Assembly: GCA_026545225.1 (NCBI GenBank)
Contig: CM048852.1
Coordinates: 58,969,146-59,033,145 of the forward strand
DNA: 64,000 nucleotides
Direction: 5' to 3'
Origin: Cornus controversa
Taxonomy: Eukaryota > Streptophyta > Magnoliopsida > Cornales > Cornaceae
Below, piece after piece: positions 48,001 through 58,773 of the stretch. How positions within the stretch are numbered: the first letter of the stretch is position 1; each line of letters begins with the position of its first letter. A model generated the notes under the pieces. It did no database searches, was not told the origin of the DNA, and saw nothing but the letters and a program-made list of their open reading frames with translations. The position numbers and the translations under genes were made by a program.

Positions 48001-49150
48001 CTTGGATTTTGTAACAAACACATCAAGATCCCTTAAGGCTGCCTTCTTCATTGCACTGGTCTTTCATTTAGGTTCATCCCTCAAGTTCTCTATGTATTTG
48101 TTTGCCAACATACCTGCGGATGCTTGTTTAGATATTTTATTCCAAGTGCAACAATGAGTTGGATTTAATGTCTTAATTTGGAAATTGGCATCGACGTTGT
48201 TAAAGGATGCATAAATCCTCCACCCACAACTAGAAGAACATACAGCAGTAACTCTATTGCCCTCATTATTTACAAATCTGAAGTCATATTTGTCACTAAA
48301 AGAATGAGTCCTCAAGTCCTCTTTAAACTTTACTGTTGATTCATATTTCTTACCAACTTCCAAACTCATATTCACACTTCTTGGAGCATGCAGGACACCA
48401 TCATCATTCTCATCATCAGAAGAGTTGTTTAAACTTTGTAGGTTATCACTTGGTGCATATGTTGAGTCAATATTAGACTAATTATATTCTCTTACATGCA
48501 GATCAAGCTCCACATCATCAAACCCATTATCCACTTCCTATTCATGAGCCTCAACATCTACATTGTTCACTGCCAGCTCAACGTTATCACCTTCTATCTT
48601 AGCATTTCCATTTGCCACCTCATTGTTCACTGCCAACTCAACATTACCATTAGCCACCTCACATGCCCACTCTAATATTTTATTTTCCCACACTGCATGT
48701 TCTACTCATTCTACCACGATGTCAACATCATCGTCAACCAATACAGTCCGAGGGCAATCTAACATGTTCATTATCTATAAACAGATGAAAAATTAACAAA
48801 AGCACGAGACCTCATAAAATATGCAGCAGCTAATTAAGTTTAGAAGCAAAGAAAATATGCAGCAGCTAATTAGGTTCCTAAATAAAATGACCTCATAGCT
48901 ACCATTTTTAGTACCTATGACTTAATTTTAAGTTGAAGATCAATTGTTAATCTCTTGAAGTAAAACTTCTCAACCTTCCTCCATCAGTTGGCAAGTGGTT
49001 TTTTATACACTATTACCCTAGTGATCTCCAGGAACAGAGTATGATAAAATCTCGAGGTACAGAAAGATAATCTTACTCATCTCTCTCTTTTATAACGTCA
49101 GTTATTCATTTCTTTGGTATTTCCACAAGAATTATTATATTTTACATAAA

Positions 49151-49191
<41 letters not shown>

Positions 49192-50259
49192 AGGAAAACC
49201 CATTTAGTAGTTTTTCCTTATGCTTTGTTTTCAACCCAAAACATTAAAAAACAAACACAAGCCATAAACTTTGAATTGTCTACTCATCACCGCAATAAAC
49301 TTCTAGTTGCACAAGTAAGGTAAGTCAAAAAAGAAAGGAAAAAATAGTATAGTTAGAAAGCGATAGGAAATAAAAAGCTGATTTAACTTCAAAAAATATA
49401 TATTGATCTTATATAATGAACAAATATTTTTTTAATAGAAAACAAAAAATAAAAATGGAAAAAATTCATAGAACTTTAGCAAAAGCTCTATAATAGCATC
49501 ATCACCTATTTATCTATTCCCATTATCGTCTGTTGATGACTCAGAGGAAGTGTCATTTATTGTTGAGTTTCAAGTTGTCTCGGATTGGCTTCCACTCTCG
49601 CTATCTGAAGTCCCACATGGTCTGTCCTCAACAAGTTGTTTCAGGAACTATATAGTACTATATAACTCAGAAGAGAATGAGTTGGTGGTGGTGGTGGTCA
49701 TGGGTGGCTGCAGCAGTGATGGTATAGGAGGGTGACAGTGGTAGTTGTGGGTAGAGAAGGGGACGATGGTGGAGAGAGATCTAAAAAGAAAAAAAAAACA
49801 CAAATATAAAAGTGACAAATGTAATAGAGAAGTACAGAGAACTCACCTATTCGAACTTTAGATCCAAAATTGCACTGGTCTAAAGCCCTAGGTCGCGTTT
49901 AATCGCACAGGTTCGAAGCCCTAAATCGCGTTTTCCCTAGCTTTTTTTTTCTCTCCTAGCACTAAACAAACCACCACACAAACACGTCTCAAACACTTTT
50001 GTTTTGGGATATGGATCAGTTTACACATTTAGGTTAGCTTCGATATTTTACATTTTTTAATTTTTTTTTTAAAAAGTTAATTATAAGGGACAGTTTGATA
50101 AATGTACTTCATCATTCGCCAGAATTTGGTCTCCGGTCAAAAGTAGGGGGCAACTTGCTCATTTTTTAAACTAGTAGGACTAGTCTGTTCAATTATATAG
50201 TACAAGGGGGTTTTTTGTTCATTCCGTGAAACCCTAGGGGGTATTATGCAATTTTGCAT
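45040..50259 (-). mobile_element. MULE (Mutator-like) transposon, about 5.2 kb, degenerate
   Basis: Terminal inverted repeats of about 150-170 bp: left 45040-45200, right 50090-50259. Both contain GGTTTCACGGAATGA, TATATAATTGAACAGA-like text, CCTACTAGTTTAAAAAATGA and CTTTTGACCGGAGACCAAA. A flanking TTTTTTTTC nonamer (45031-45039 and 50260-50268) fits a 9-bp target duplication, but it is low-complexity. The minus strand encodes a full-length but broken MuDR-type transposase (46370-48771). The sequence between the right arm and the transposase (48772-50090) has no recognised gene; it includes a TA run at 49154-49189 and a short open stretch near 49550-49735. Confidence 0.88.
46370..48771 (-). 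pseudogene. MuDR-type MULE transposase pseudogene
   Basis: Domains in order on the minus strand: an acidic N-terminal region from the ATG at 48771; a MuDR N-terminal/plug module (LEVGKKYESTVKFKEDLR, about 48370-48070); the MULE DDE domain with ELDGCF, then FMSDRQKGL after an 87-bp intron (47483-47569), HRYCVKHMYENF and ETWNDN, giving plausible D, D and E; a SWIM zinc finger (CSCH then CIHA, about 46890-46935); a zinc knuckle CGRCGEMSHNTRTC (about 46585-46630). Breaks: stops at 48706-48708, 48538-48540, 48478-48480, 48064-48066 and 46909-46911; frameshifts near 47760 and in an A-run near 47035. Not functional. Confidence 0.92.
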
Positions 50260-51477
50260 TTTTTTTTCAAAACCTGCTACAAATTAACAAGCCGACGCCA
50301 TCTATGGTTTCATATATTCTTTTCTTTTCATCTTCCTCTTATGTTCTTCTGATAATTTCAATTCTTTTTATCAACAATGGAATGTTTACTCAATAGTTGC
50401 TTGCATCTCTCTCTTCCCCCTCCCTTCTCCTGTTTAAATCAATTTTTGTATTAATAATGGAATCCAGACCCAGAATCCAGATCTGTAAAGTAGTAACCAG
50501 ACTTTCGAACCTCAAAGATTCGAATCCAGAAACACTAAGTAAAGAAATAGATACAAATCATGAACCACTTCAAAACTCTTTTAACTAGCACGGAAGAACA
50601 CGCAATGAATTCAGAATACGACAACCATAAACAAATACTTTTAATCTCAAAGACTAAAATTTGTAAACTAGTAATAGAACAGAGTCAAACCACATCCCAT
50701 TACCTTTCAATCTCAAAAACCCAATTCTCAAATCAGTTAAGGAATGTATCAGACCCAGAAATGAATGCCCTTTAATCTCAAAACCCTAATTCTCAACTTA
50801 ATAGTGGAGTTGCTGAACACATACTAGTATGAACGATGTGTAAAACACCAATATGAGCTCCAATGGAGCTTGAGAGGAAGAAGAAAAGTGGAGAGGAGCC
50901 AGAGGACTAAATGTTGGTTTGAGAGAAAAGGAAAATTAAGAAGTCGATTGATCCGGTTTATTCTATTTATTTACTCTCTTCTATATTTGTAATTAAAGAC
51001 GACGTGTCACTGTATAATTGGACTACATAGGTGGTCAAAAGGCTCACCTACTTACTAGTGAGTAGGTAAGTATTTTCCCTTAGGAGAATACCTTACTTGT
51101 AACTCTTCCTTAAAGATTTTTTGTTAAACCCATACTCCACATTTGAGTACATTACATTTTTGTGTGACCTTGGCCCATATCCTCAACAAATATTTCATGT
51201 GAAATGCCTTAAAGATTTGCCATATGCCTGGATAAATTAAACAAGGCAGATATCTGCCTGGGTGAATTGATCAAGCGGCTAACTTAATCACACATGATAT
51301 CTGCGTAGGCGGATGCCTTAACAAATTTGCACATGCCATTATATATGGCATCCTCCATTAGGTAAATGGCCACATATCTATATTACATATTTTTTTGTTT
51401 TGTATTTATATGGTCGACTTAATTAAAAAATAATATTATATTATATATTTGGTAACATATATTTTATCCATTTTTTA
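50260..51477. other. Flank between MULE and duplicated block
   Basis: About 50945-51180 is the inverted counterpart of 44815-44990. Downstream (51200-51370) is a palindrome-rich stretch built on GGCAGATATCTGCC, GCGGATGCC and ATGGCAT motifs. The segment 50300-50940 has a somewhat exon-like, less AT-rich character but no recognised protein. Confidence 0.45.
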
Positions 51478-52008
51478 TCTTATTAATTTGTAAATGGCAT
51501 CCGTGTGATATACGCCTTCAATGATGGAGAAACAAATAAATAAGGATGCTTCCCTTTAGGCAGATGAATCCTCTTTCAGGCAAATGCTCAGATGAATGCG
51601 GCATCCGCCTATTATATACAGATTCTGACACTTGCGTAATCTTGTTTAATACAGATTCTAACATGTGATATAATAATAATAATATAAGCACATTGCATTC
51701 CATCAATTATCCTGCCAATTCCTTTATTTATTGTACTGCCACTTATACGAGACTTGTAATATGCATAAATAAAGACGACTCTATATTATATATAGCTGAC
51801 CACGACTTGTCAAATTTTTATTTTTCTATCTTTATTTTCAAGATAATTTAAGTACCTTGTTCAAAGCAAGTTTTTTTTTTTTTTTTTCCGCTACCTTTCA
51901 AGAAAACAGGCTTGGTCTGAACAAGACATTTAACGAACCTGGAAAAAAAAAAAAAAAAGGCTAAGGAAGTTTTTATAATGATATTCATAATGTAGGATTT
52001 GAATTTTA
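51478..52008 (+). repeat. Direct duplication, copy A
   Basis: About 530 bp highly similar to 53751-54280 in the same orientation. Shared strings include AATGGCATCCG, GATGAATCCTCTTT, TTGCATTCCATCAATTATCC, CTTATACGAGACTT, GACTCTATATTATATATAGC and GGCTTGGTCTGAACAAGAC. They differ by substitutions, a homopolymer-T length change and small indels. The blocks also contain the CTTGTTTAATACAGATTCTA string found upstream of DUF247 loci. Confidence 0.93.
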
Positions 52009-52300
52009 TGATGATATTCGTAGAATACAAATGATATTTATGATATTTGTTTTTGTTGATCCAAGAAAAATTGCGAGAAAAAAAAAAAATTCTCATTTTT
52101 CGTTCTCTCAAACATCTCGTAAGTAAATTTAAGTAATTCTTAATGTGTCTTAAATATGTTATGTAACTTCTTGTACTCTTAATGATGTGGTATGTTTTGA
52201 GACCATGGTAGAGAGAATGGAAAAAGAGAGAATGATGATAAAGGAATCTCATCTTTTTAATTGGTAGATTGCCAGTTAAAAAAGAAAAAAGAAAGTGATG

Positions 52301-52347
<47 letters not shown>

Positions 52348-52739
52348 TGAATTCAATGAGTTATCTCTACATTAAATAGTAATTTTACTAATTTTGTTAT
52401 CTAAAAGTTATTTTTAGAAAGTTTAATAAATATGAAATGCTTTTAACTAAATTAACCTCAAATGGTTACTCATTTACAATTAAATTTTAATTTTGGTGAC
52501 TATTCTTATTTTTTAGACTTTATAATTTTGTTTAAGACCACTAAAATCTAATTTTTTCAAATATATGTTAGATAGAAATATATAATATAGGTATGTGCAT
52601 TTTTTTAAATATACAAGCCATCTGCTTGGGCAGTTGCCTTAGATCCCATTCACCTGGGCTGATGGATGGCATGGATAGTGTGAAATAAAAGTTTACTATT
52701 GATGTAATTCCTATAAATATGGAATACCCGGAGTACTCA
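52009..52739. other. AT-rich spacer with GA microsatellite
   Basis: No gene. A (GA)n run of about 20 units lies at 52304-52344. Motifs resembling the GGCAG/CTGCC palindromes of 51.2 kb recur near 52610-52675. Confidence 0.6.
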
Positions 52740-53545
52740 ATAATTATTCCCGAAAGTAAATATCTCCTCTGACGAAGTTTGTTCAAAAATAACCGTTACT
52801 AGTTGACCGTCATGTTTGACTTAATTTTTTTTTAAATTCTGCACTTTAGGGTAAAGTGTAAAAAATTCTCTCGCTGTATATAAAATGTGCAAAAAAAACT
52901 CCCTCGCTATATATAAAATGTGCAAATACCCCTTTGATGTTCAATTAACCCCTTACAATTTTCAAATTGTGCAAATAAGAATAAATCGTCAATTTTTCTG
53001 TACTAAAATTAAAAAATGACAAAAATACCCTTACAGTATTAAAAATAATAATAATAAGTAAAATGTTCAAAATTGACAAGGAATTTTTCGAACAACAAGA
53101 GAGCTATTTGCACATTTTCTAAACAGTGAGGGTTTTTTTTTTTGCACTTTACCCAATAATGTGCAAAGGATAATCTCAAAAAAATTTTAAAAAAAATGTC
53201 AAACAAGACGGTCAACAGTTCTTTTTGAACATAAATTCGTTGGAAGAGGTATTTGCTTATCGGATACAACTAGTGGGGAGTTATCCAAGTATACTAAACT
53301 GCAGGGGTGCTTTTTGCATGTTCCGTATATAGCGAGGGTGTTTTTTGCACTTACATCTTCTCTTCTTTTTTTTTCTTTTTTTAATACTGTAAGGGTATTT
53401 TTGTTATTTTTTAATTATGGTACCGGTAAATTGAGGATTTGTCCTCATTTGTACAATTTGAAAACTATAAAAGGTTATTTGAACATCAAAAGAAATATTT
53501 GCACATTCTGTATATAGGGAGGGAGTTTTTTGCACTTAACCCTTG
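52740..53545. mobile_element. Nested inverted-repeat MITEs (GTGCAAAAAACTCCCTC family)
   Basis: Outer arms: about 52755-52860 (GTTCAAAAATAACCGTT, TTGACCGTCATGTTTGAC) pair with about 53165-53280 in inverse. Inner sequence: 52860-53055 (GTGCAAAAAAAACTCCCTCG, CAAATTGTGCAAATAAG, ACAAAAATACCCTTACAGTA) recurs inverted at about 53310-53540. The end text GGGTAAAGTG...CACTTTACCC is that of widespread plant MULE-type MITEs. Relatives lie at 58774-59213 and about 61055-61215. Confidence 0.7.
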
Positions 53546-53750
53546 GACAAATGGTATTCGCCTTAAGTAAATAAAATATACATATTTATAATAGATAGAT
53601 TTATATATATAGATACATTAGGGTATGTTCGTGCTTACAGTACTATCATGTACTTTTAATTGCGACTTTTAAATAAATTTAATTTTAAACTGTAAATAAA
53701 TAAAAATATTTTATTTCACATAATTGGTTTTCTGAGACTGGTTTTTTAGT

Positions 53751-54280
53751 CTTATTAATTTGTTAATGGCATCCGCGTGGTATGCGCCTTCAACGACGGA
53801 GAAACAAATAAACCATTAGGCAGACGAATCCTCTTTTAGGCAAATGCTCAGATGAATGTGGCATCCGCCTATTATGTATAAATGTATTTTATATATGTCT
53901 AAGTTCCTATTTCTTTTTCTCTGATATTAATTTTACATAATCTTATTTAATACAGATTCTAACATGTCATAATATAATAATAATAATAATATAAGCACGT
54001 TGCATTCCATCAATTATCCTGCCAATTCCTTTATTTATTGTACTGCCACTTATACGAGACTTTTAATATGCATAAATAAAGACGACTCTATATTATATAT
54101 AGCTGACCACGACTTTATTTTCGAGATAATTTAAGTACCTTGTTCAAAGCAAGTTATTTTTTTTCCCGCTACCTTTCAAGAAAGCAGGCTTGGTCTGAAC
54201 AAGACATTTAACGAACCTACAAAAAAAAAATAGACTGAGGAAGTTTTATAATAATATTCATAATGTAGGATTTGGATTGA
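53751..54280 (+). repeat. Direct duplication, copy B
   Basis: Second copy of the block at 51478-52008. It runs straight into a DUF247 coding relic at 54273, whereas copy A does not. The duplicated unit therefore probably consisted of DUF247 upstream flank that joined another copy's coding end. Confidence 0.93.
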
Positions 54281-54985
54281 AACCACTCTTGGATCAAACA
54301 ATACCTTATGCTATATTTGGTACTCAATAATGAAATGAAATGAACATTCCATTAAAATGAGAATAAAATAAAAATGAAAATAGAATGAAATGGTCATTCT
54401 AATTCTATTGTTTGGTTTCAAACATAAAATAATGATTATATTATTTTTGGTAACTAGATTTTATTTTTTAAATATTTATTGGGAATAAAATGACCATTCG
54501 ATAGGTTGAATAGTAGAATGATTTTTTTTTTATTTTTCATTCCAGAGGAATGACGTTGAATAGCCATTCTTACTTTAGTTTTTTTTATCAAACAAAAAAA
54601 TGAATCCAAAAATATAATATTGACATTTCATTTCATTTTATTCCATTGTTGGATACCTAACGCAGCATTATTCGCTCATTCCCAACATAATTCTCGTGGA
54701 ACCTTCAGCTAGCTCACTCTACTTGTTTACACCATAATATACAAAGATGGATTAGTCTTACATTTAAAATTAGCCAATCAAATAATGACAAGTGGCGCAG
54801 CCTAAGAGGTGCGGAAGATAGAAGATTTAACCCAACATTTGATGTTTGAATTTATATAAGTGTGCATTAATTGAAGTGTGTGGCTTATAAGTGCTTTCAT
54901 ACATATGATGAAATTGTAATGATATTGTTAGGAGGGATCTCAACTTTTCTCTCACAAGAAGCATGGTATTGTAATAATATCAGTG
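54273..54985 (-). pseudogene. DUF247 relic 4, split by a Harbinger MITE
   Basis: Only two coding scraps remain: 54273-54305 (the region encoding FDPRVVSI-like residues, with TTGAAACCACTCTTGGATCA) and 54671-54715 (VPREL region, TTCTCGTGGAACCTTC). A MITE sits between them. The DUF247 5'-flank block (GGATCTCAACTTTTCTCTC) follows at 54941-54985. The rest of the gene is missing. Confidence 0.85.
54309..54667. mobile_element. PIF/Harbinger (Tourist-like) MITE, 359 bp
   Basis: Inverted termini TGCTATATTTGGTA-CTCAATAATG and, in reverse, TGCTGCGTTAGGTATCCAAC. The 3-bp target duplication TTA lies at 54306-54308 and 54668-54670. Removing the element and one TTA restores alignment with the intact DUF247 gene at 23.2 kb, which confirms both boundaries. 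Confidence 0.9.
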
Positions 54986-56091
54986 AGTCCTACTTTTTAT
55001 TTTTATTTTTCAGAAAGCAAAACATCTTTGTCTTTTTCCCTATTCAATTTATAATCTTGTTTAATACTGTTTCTAACATGTGATATGAATTGAATTGCAA
55101 AGAGCTAGCTGGAACTAAAGCTAGATATATGCTAGCTGTTTATTATATTGCTTTTGTTGGAATGAATTTGATTTAATTTGTTGTATGCGTTCCATGGGTA
55201 ACCATTTGAGTTACGTACTTACTAGACAGGTAAATGAATCGGATTCAGATTGAATCAGGTCTGACTCGATTCAAATTCGATGAAAAATATAGGTGATTCG
55301 ATCCGATAATCCAAGAGGTTATATATAATTAAATCCAAATCCGATTTATTATAAATTGAATATCTAATCCAAAAAAATATAATTTTTTTATAAAAAAAAA
55401 TAATTTCAAAAGAAATCAACAAATAATGAGTAAGAAAAAAATAGAGAAGAAAAATAAAATATATAAAAAAAAGTAGTAGAAATGTAAGTATTTGACTTTT
55501 TATTAAAGAAAAAAACTATAAAAAAAGACAAAATAGAGAAAAGGAAGAATAAGAAGAAAATAATGATAAAAAATATTTAAATAGTATGTAAATATTATAT
55601 GTTATAACATTAAATATTGTATTTAAAATAAATTATATATTAAATTATTTCAGATTGGATCGACTATAATTCATATCCAATTTATTTAGTTAACAGATTA
55701 TCGGATTCGGATCGCTAACGATTATCGAATTAAATATCTAATTCATATCTTAATTATTGTCTCTACGGGAAGATTTAGTACTTACATTGTTTTCTTGAAC
55801 TTAACAGGTCACCTTAACATCCTCCTGAACAACTGATCATTCTGGTGCCATTTTAAGATGTTAGTCAGATTTATAAGACTTATGCTCTTAGCCGAACTAA
55901 CTTAGATTTGAGCCCAACATCTTACGGTTAGGGCTTTGAGTCGACGATGCATACTTGCAATTGTGTATATGTTGAATGAGCACGCAAGGGATATTACTTT
56001 CAAGGATCGTAAGGCTAGGGAGGTGCTAAAGGGACCACCTCTGACATCGCTCAGGTCGATTCCATTGGTGGACATGTAACTTGGAAACTAC

Positions 56092-56132
<41 letters not shown>

Positions 56133-56713
56133 ATGATTCGACCTAACACCTCGCCGGAGTGGGGTTGGGTAGGAGAATTAGATAAGGGAACTCTCATTGT
56201 CATCCCCGCGAGGTTTTGCCATCTGAAAAATAGTGGAAGTGTGGCCAAAATGGGAGGCGGGTCTTGCTCCCGCCTCTTAACTGTCAATTCAACCAAAAAA
56301 AAAAGAAAAAGAAAACCCTATAGTCCTATACCATATTGCAACACACACTTCTTTATTGAATCATCAATATTAAAGATGTTCTTCCATGCATAATAAACAC
56401 CCCTGAAGCATACTAAGAGAAGAAAAAAAATAAAAAAGAAAAAAACAACAAATGAGTTCTTGCTTTTAAGCGCACACATAAAATAATATATATTTATTAT
56501 TCTAAGAAACAGCAGTCAGTCAGCAGAATTGGATCCATGAATCCAACTAGCTAGCTCCCATGTCGTCCTTGAACCTGCTAGGATGAGTAGTACATATTAT
56601 ATTAATTAATCAGGCTTATGTATATATATAAAAAAATGTTTGACTCTGAATATTTAACTCTGAATATATATATATAGATTACGTACGTACCTTGAATTAA
56701 TTTGCCTAGCTAG
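54986..56713. other. Intergenic region upstream-left of DUF247 pseudogene
   Basis: Shares CTTGTTTAATAC-GTTTCTAACATGTGATATG (55057-55089) and TTGTTGGAAT-AATTTGATTT (near 55155) with the 5' flank of the 58.3-kb locus. About 55215-55760 is a possible non-autonomous element with ATCGGATTC/GAATCCGAT-type motifs at both ends. A pure TA run lies at 56097-56129, followed by a GC-richer block to 56300 ending in an A-tract, which I could not classify. No gene. Confidence 0.5.
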
Positions 56714-58305
56714 CTAATTACGGGGAAAAAATGTTTGAAGGAAAGTGAGAACCAGTGCGAAAGTTGCAGCTAAGAAAGCAATAACAGACCATGGAGAAGT
56801 AAAATAGTCATGCAATAGTTGAGCCATCCAAGTCTTCATCTTGCTATTGTAATGCTTTTGTACTCCATCACTGACATCTTTAATAGGGCCTTGGTAGGAT
56901 AGATATGCACCCCCTGTGGCCATGGAGTTGAATGCTTCTGCCACTTGTTCATCAGTGCCGTAGAAGTTATGAATGATCGATGTTGTGTGTTGGCAACTCC
57001 ATCACATCATCAGCTCCATTTATGAGTGAATTCATGAAGTAGATGTAATTGCATACCTCCCATTCGTCAATTTCTGTAGAGGCGACCGGGGCCAATTCAT
57101 AGGCCATCATATTTAGAAGCCAATACTTGATTCCCCATCCAAATGCAAGTTGAGGAAGTTTAAGCAGTCCGTACCCAAACTGAGAAGTGAAAGTGAAGTC
57201 GTTCAAACAAAATGTGTTACTAGCTCTGAAATGTATCCCCCTTGCTTTAAGTTCTGTGGCTGAACGAAATGAGTAACTATAAATATCCTTCATTGGGTTG
57301 GTTTTCCTAGGCCCTCTTTTAGACCGTGACCATGACCATGACCATGACCATAACCAGCAGAGAATATTAATTGTTTTGAAGGAACCACATCGGCATCGTC
57401 CACGACGACCACGGGGTTGGTCATCTAATAATTTACCTGCTACTGCTGGCCGTGGATGTTCATCTTTGTGACCACGTTCCTCGCTGCTGCCAATTAACTA
57501 CTCCTTCATCTGTCGTCGTAGGAGAGTAGCGGCCGAGAAATCTTCTCCTCACCAGTTGTAGGAAATGAATGGGTAGTTGTTCTTTCTCATGCTTGTAAGT
57601 TTTTTTTGTCCACGTTGCCATGTTATCTATGTAACTTCTGAGAATGAAATTCTCTATCAATTCCTCTCCTCTGCCTTCTGGGTATCTGGTGCTAATCAAG
57701 GCCCGAAGAACTATGAAAGGAAGTTGGTTTTCCAGCAACATCATGTCGGACAATATCTCACGGTAACCTGCAAAACCTACATGCTCAATCACTTCATCCA
57801 GAAAAGGGATTTGTTATTCATTAATGGAGGCTTCTATGAACTGCAGGACAAAACAACCATCGAGGAACATCATATGGCCGAATGCTTCGTCGTCGATGTC
57901 ATAAGCAACTGTTGAGTCGGGAGGAAGATAGCACTTCTTAGCATCGCTGACTACCTCTGAGACCTTATTATAGAATTCAGCCTCTCGTTTGCTGTCAGCT
58001 ATGAATCTACGTGCCGCTCTGGTCTTCAACAACTCCCCTTTTTTCAGCTCAGGCTTGCCATGGTGGTACGGACCAATTGAGACCACTCTAGGATCAAAGA
58101 ATCCCTTATTCTGCTCCTTCTCCCTTAATGCTCGTGGAACCTTCTGTAAAGATGCAATAATATTGGTTCTCTCTTCAACTATGCATATTTTCCACTCATC
58201 ATCTTTGATTTCAGCAATTCCACTTGATGATTGACCAGCTTCTTTTCTGTCCTCTGACGTCCCACTATTAATGTTGCTCAACTCATGAATATCACTTTTT
58301 GCCAT
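56714..58305 (-). pseudogene. DUF247 pseudogene 5, nearly full length
   Basis: The ATG at 58305 opens MAKSDIHELSN and all family blocks follow (FFDPRVVSIGPYHHGKPEL, DAKKCYLPP, DGCFVLQF, LLENQLPFIVL, SATELKARGIHFRASNTF, MMAYELAPVASTE, YFMNSLINGADDV, and the anchor WSVIAFLAATFALVLTFLQ). It is disabled by an in-frame TAA at 57814-57816, a frame change in the variable linker between about 57460 and 57300, and a 4-bp insertion near 56975-56980 that gives HNIDHS and a stop. The otherwise good conservation suggests recent death. An unusual intron structure is unlikely, as no splice sites surround these lesions. Confidence 0.92.
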
Positions 58306-58426
58306 TTTAACTTGTTGCTTGATGTGTGCAGCTCAATTAATTTCACAATTCTACCAAAAATTTAAATCATGCATGCAGAAAACCGGAGTTGAATTGGGAC
58401 GGTATTACTATTGTACGGTAGGAAGA

Positions 58427-58470
58427 AGGATCTCAACTTTTCTCTCACAACAAGCATGGTATATATATAT
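58427..58470. promoter_or_regulatory. Conserved DUF247 5'-flank block (copy 5)
   Basis: GGATCTCAACTTTTCTCTC then ACAACAAGCATGGTATAT, about 120 bp upstream of the pseudogene's ATG, a distance close to that at DUF247 copy 1. Confidence 0.6.
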
Positions 58471-58773
58471 ATTGTAATCTTGTTTAATACAGATTCTAAC
58501 ATGTGATCAGTAATATGAATTGAACCATATAATAGATATATGCAATGCTACCTGTTTATTGCTTTTGTTGGAACGAATTTGATTTAATTTGTTAACCATA
58601 TATGTATATAAATATATTTTTTTGAAAAGTAAATGATAAAGGATTTTCAATTAACAAAACTTAAAGTAAGAGATAAATTGTTAACCATATATTTGAGTTA
58701 CTTTAATTCCAATGTTTTTCACAACTTAGTTGACAAGTCACAACAACTAATCCGTTGCAAGTATGTGGAAAGA

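Noticed and set aside
49550..49735. 61-aa open frame inside the MULE
   Set aside because: No homology seen, and it overlaps a GTGGTG repeat. It may be transposon leader sequence, but there is no support for a gene.
23225..58305. Assigning the DUF247 array as a self-incompatibility locus
   Set aside because: The proven cases are in grasses. No partner gene (small pollen or stigma determinant) was recognised here, so the claim is not supported by sequence alone.
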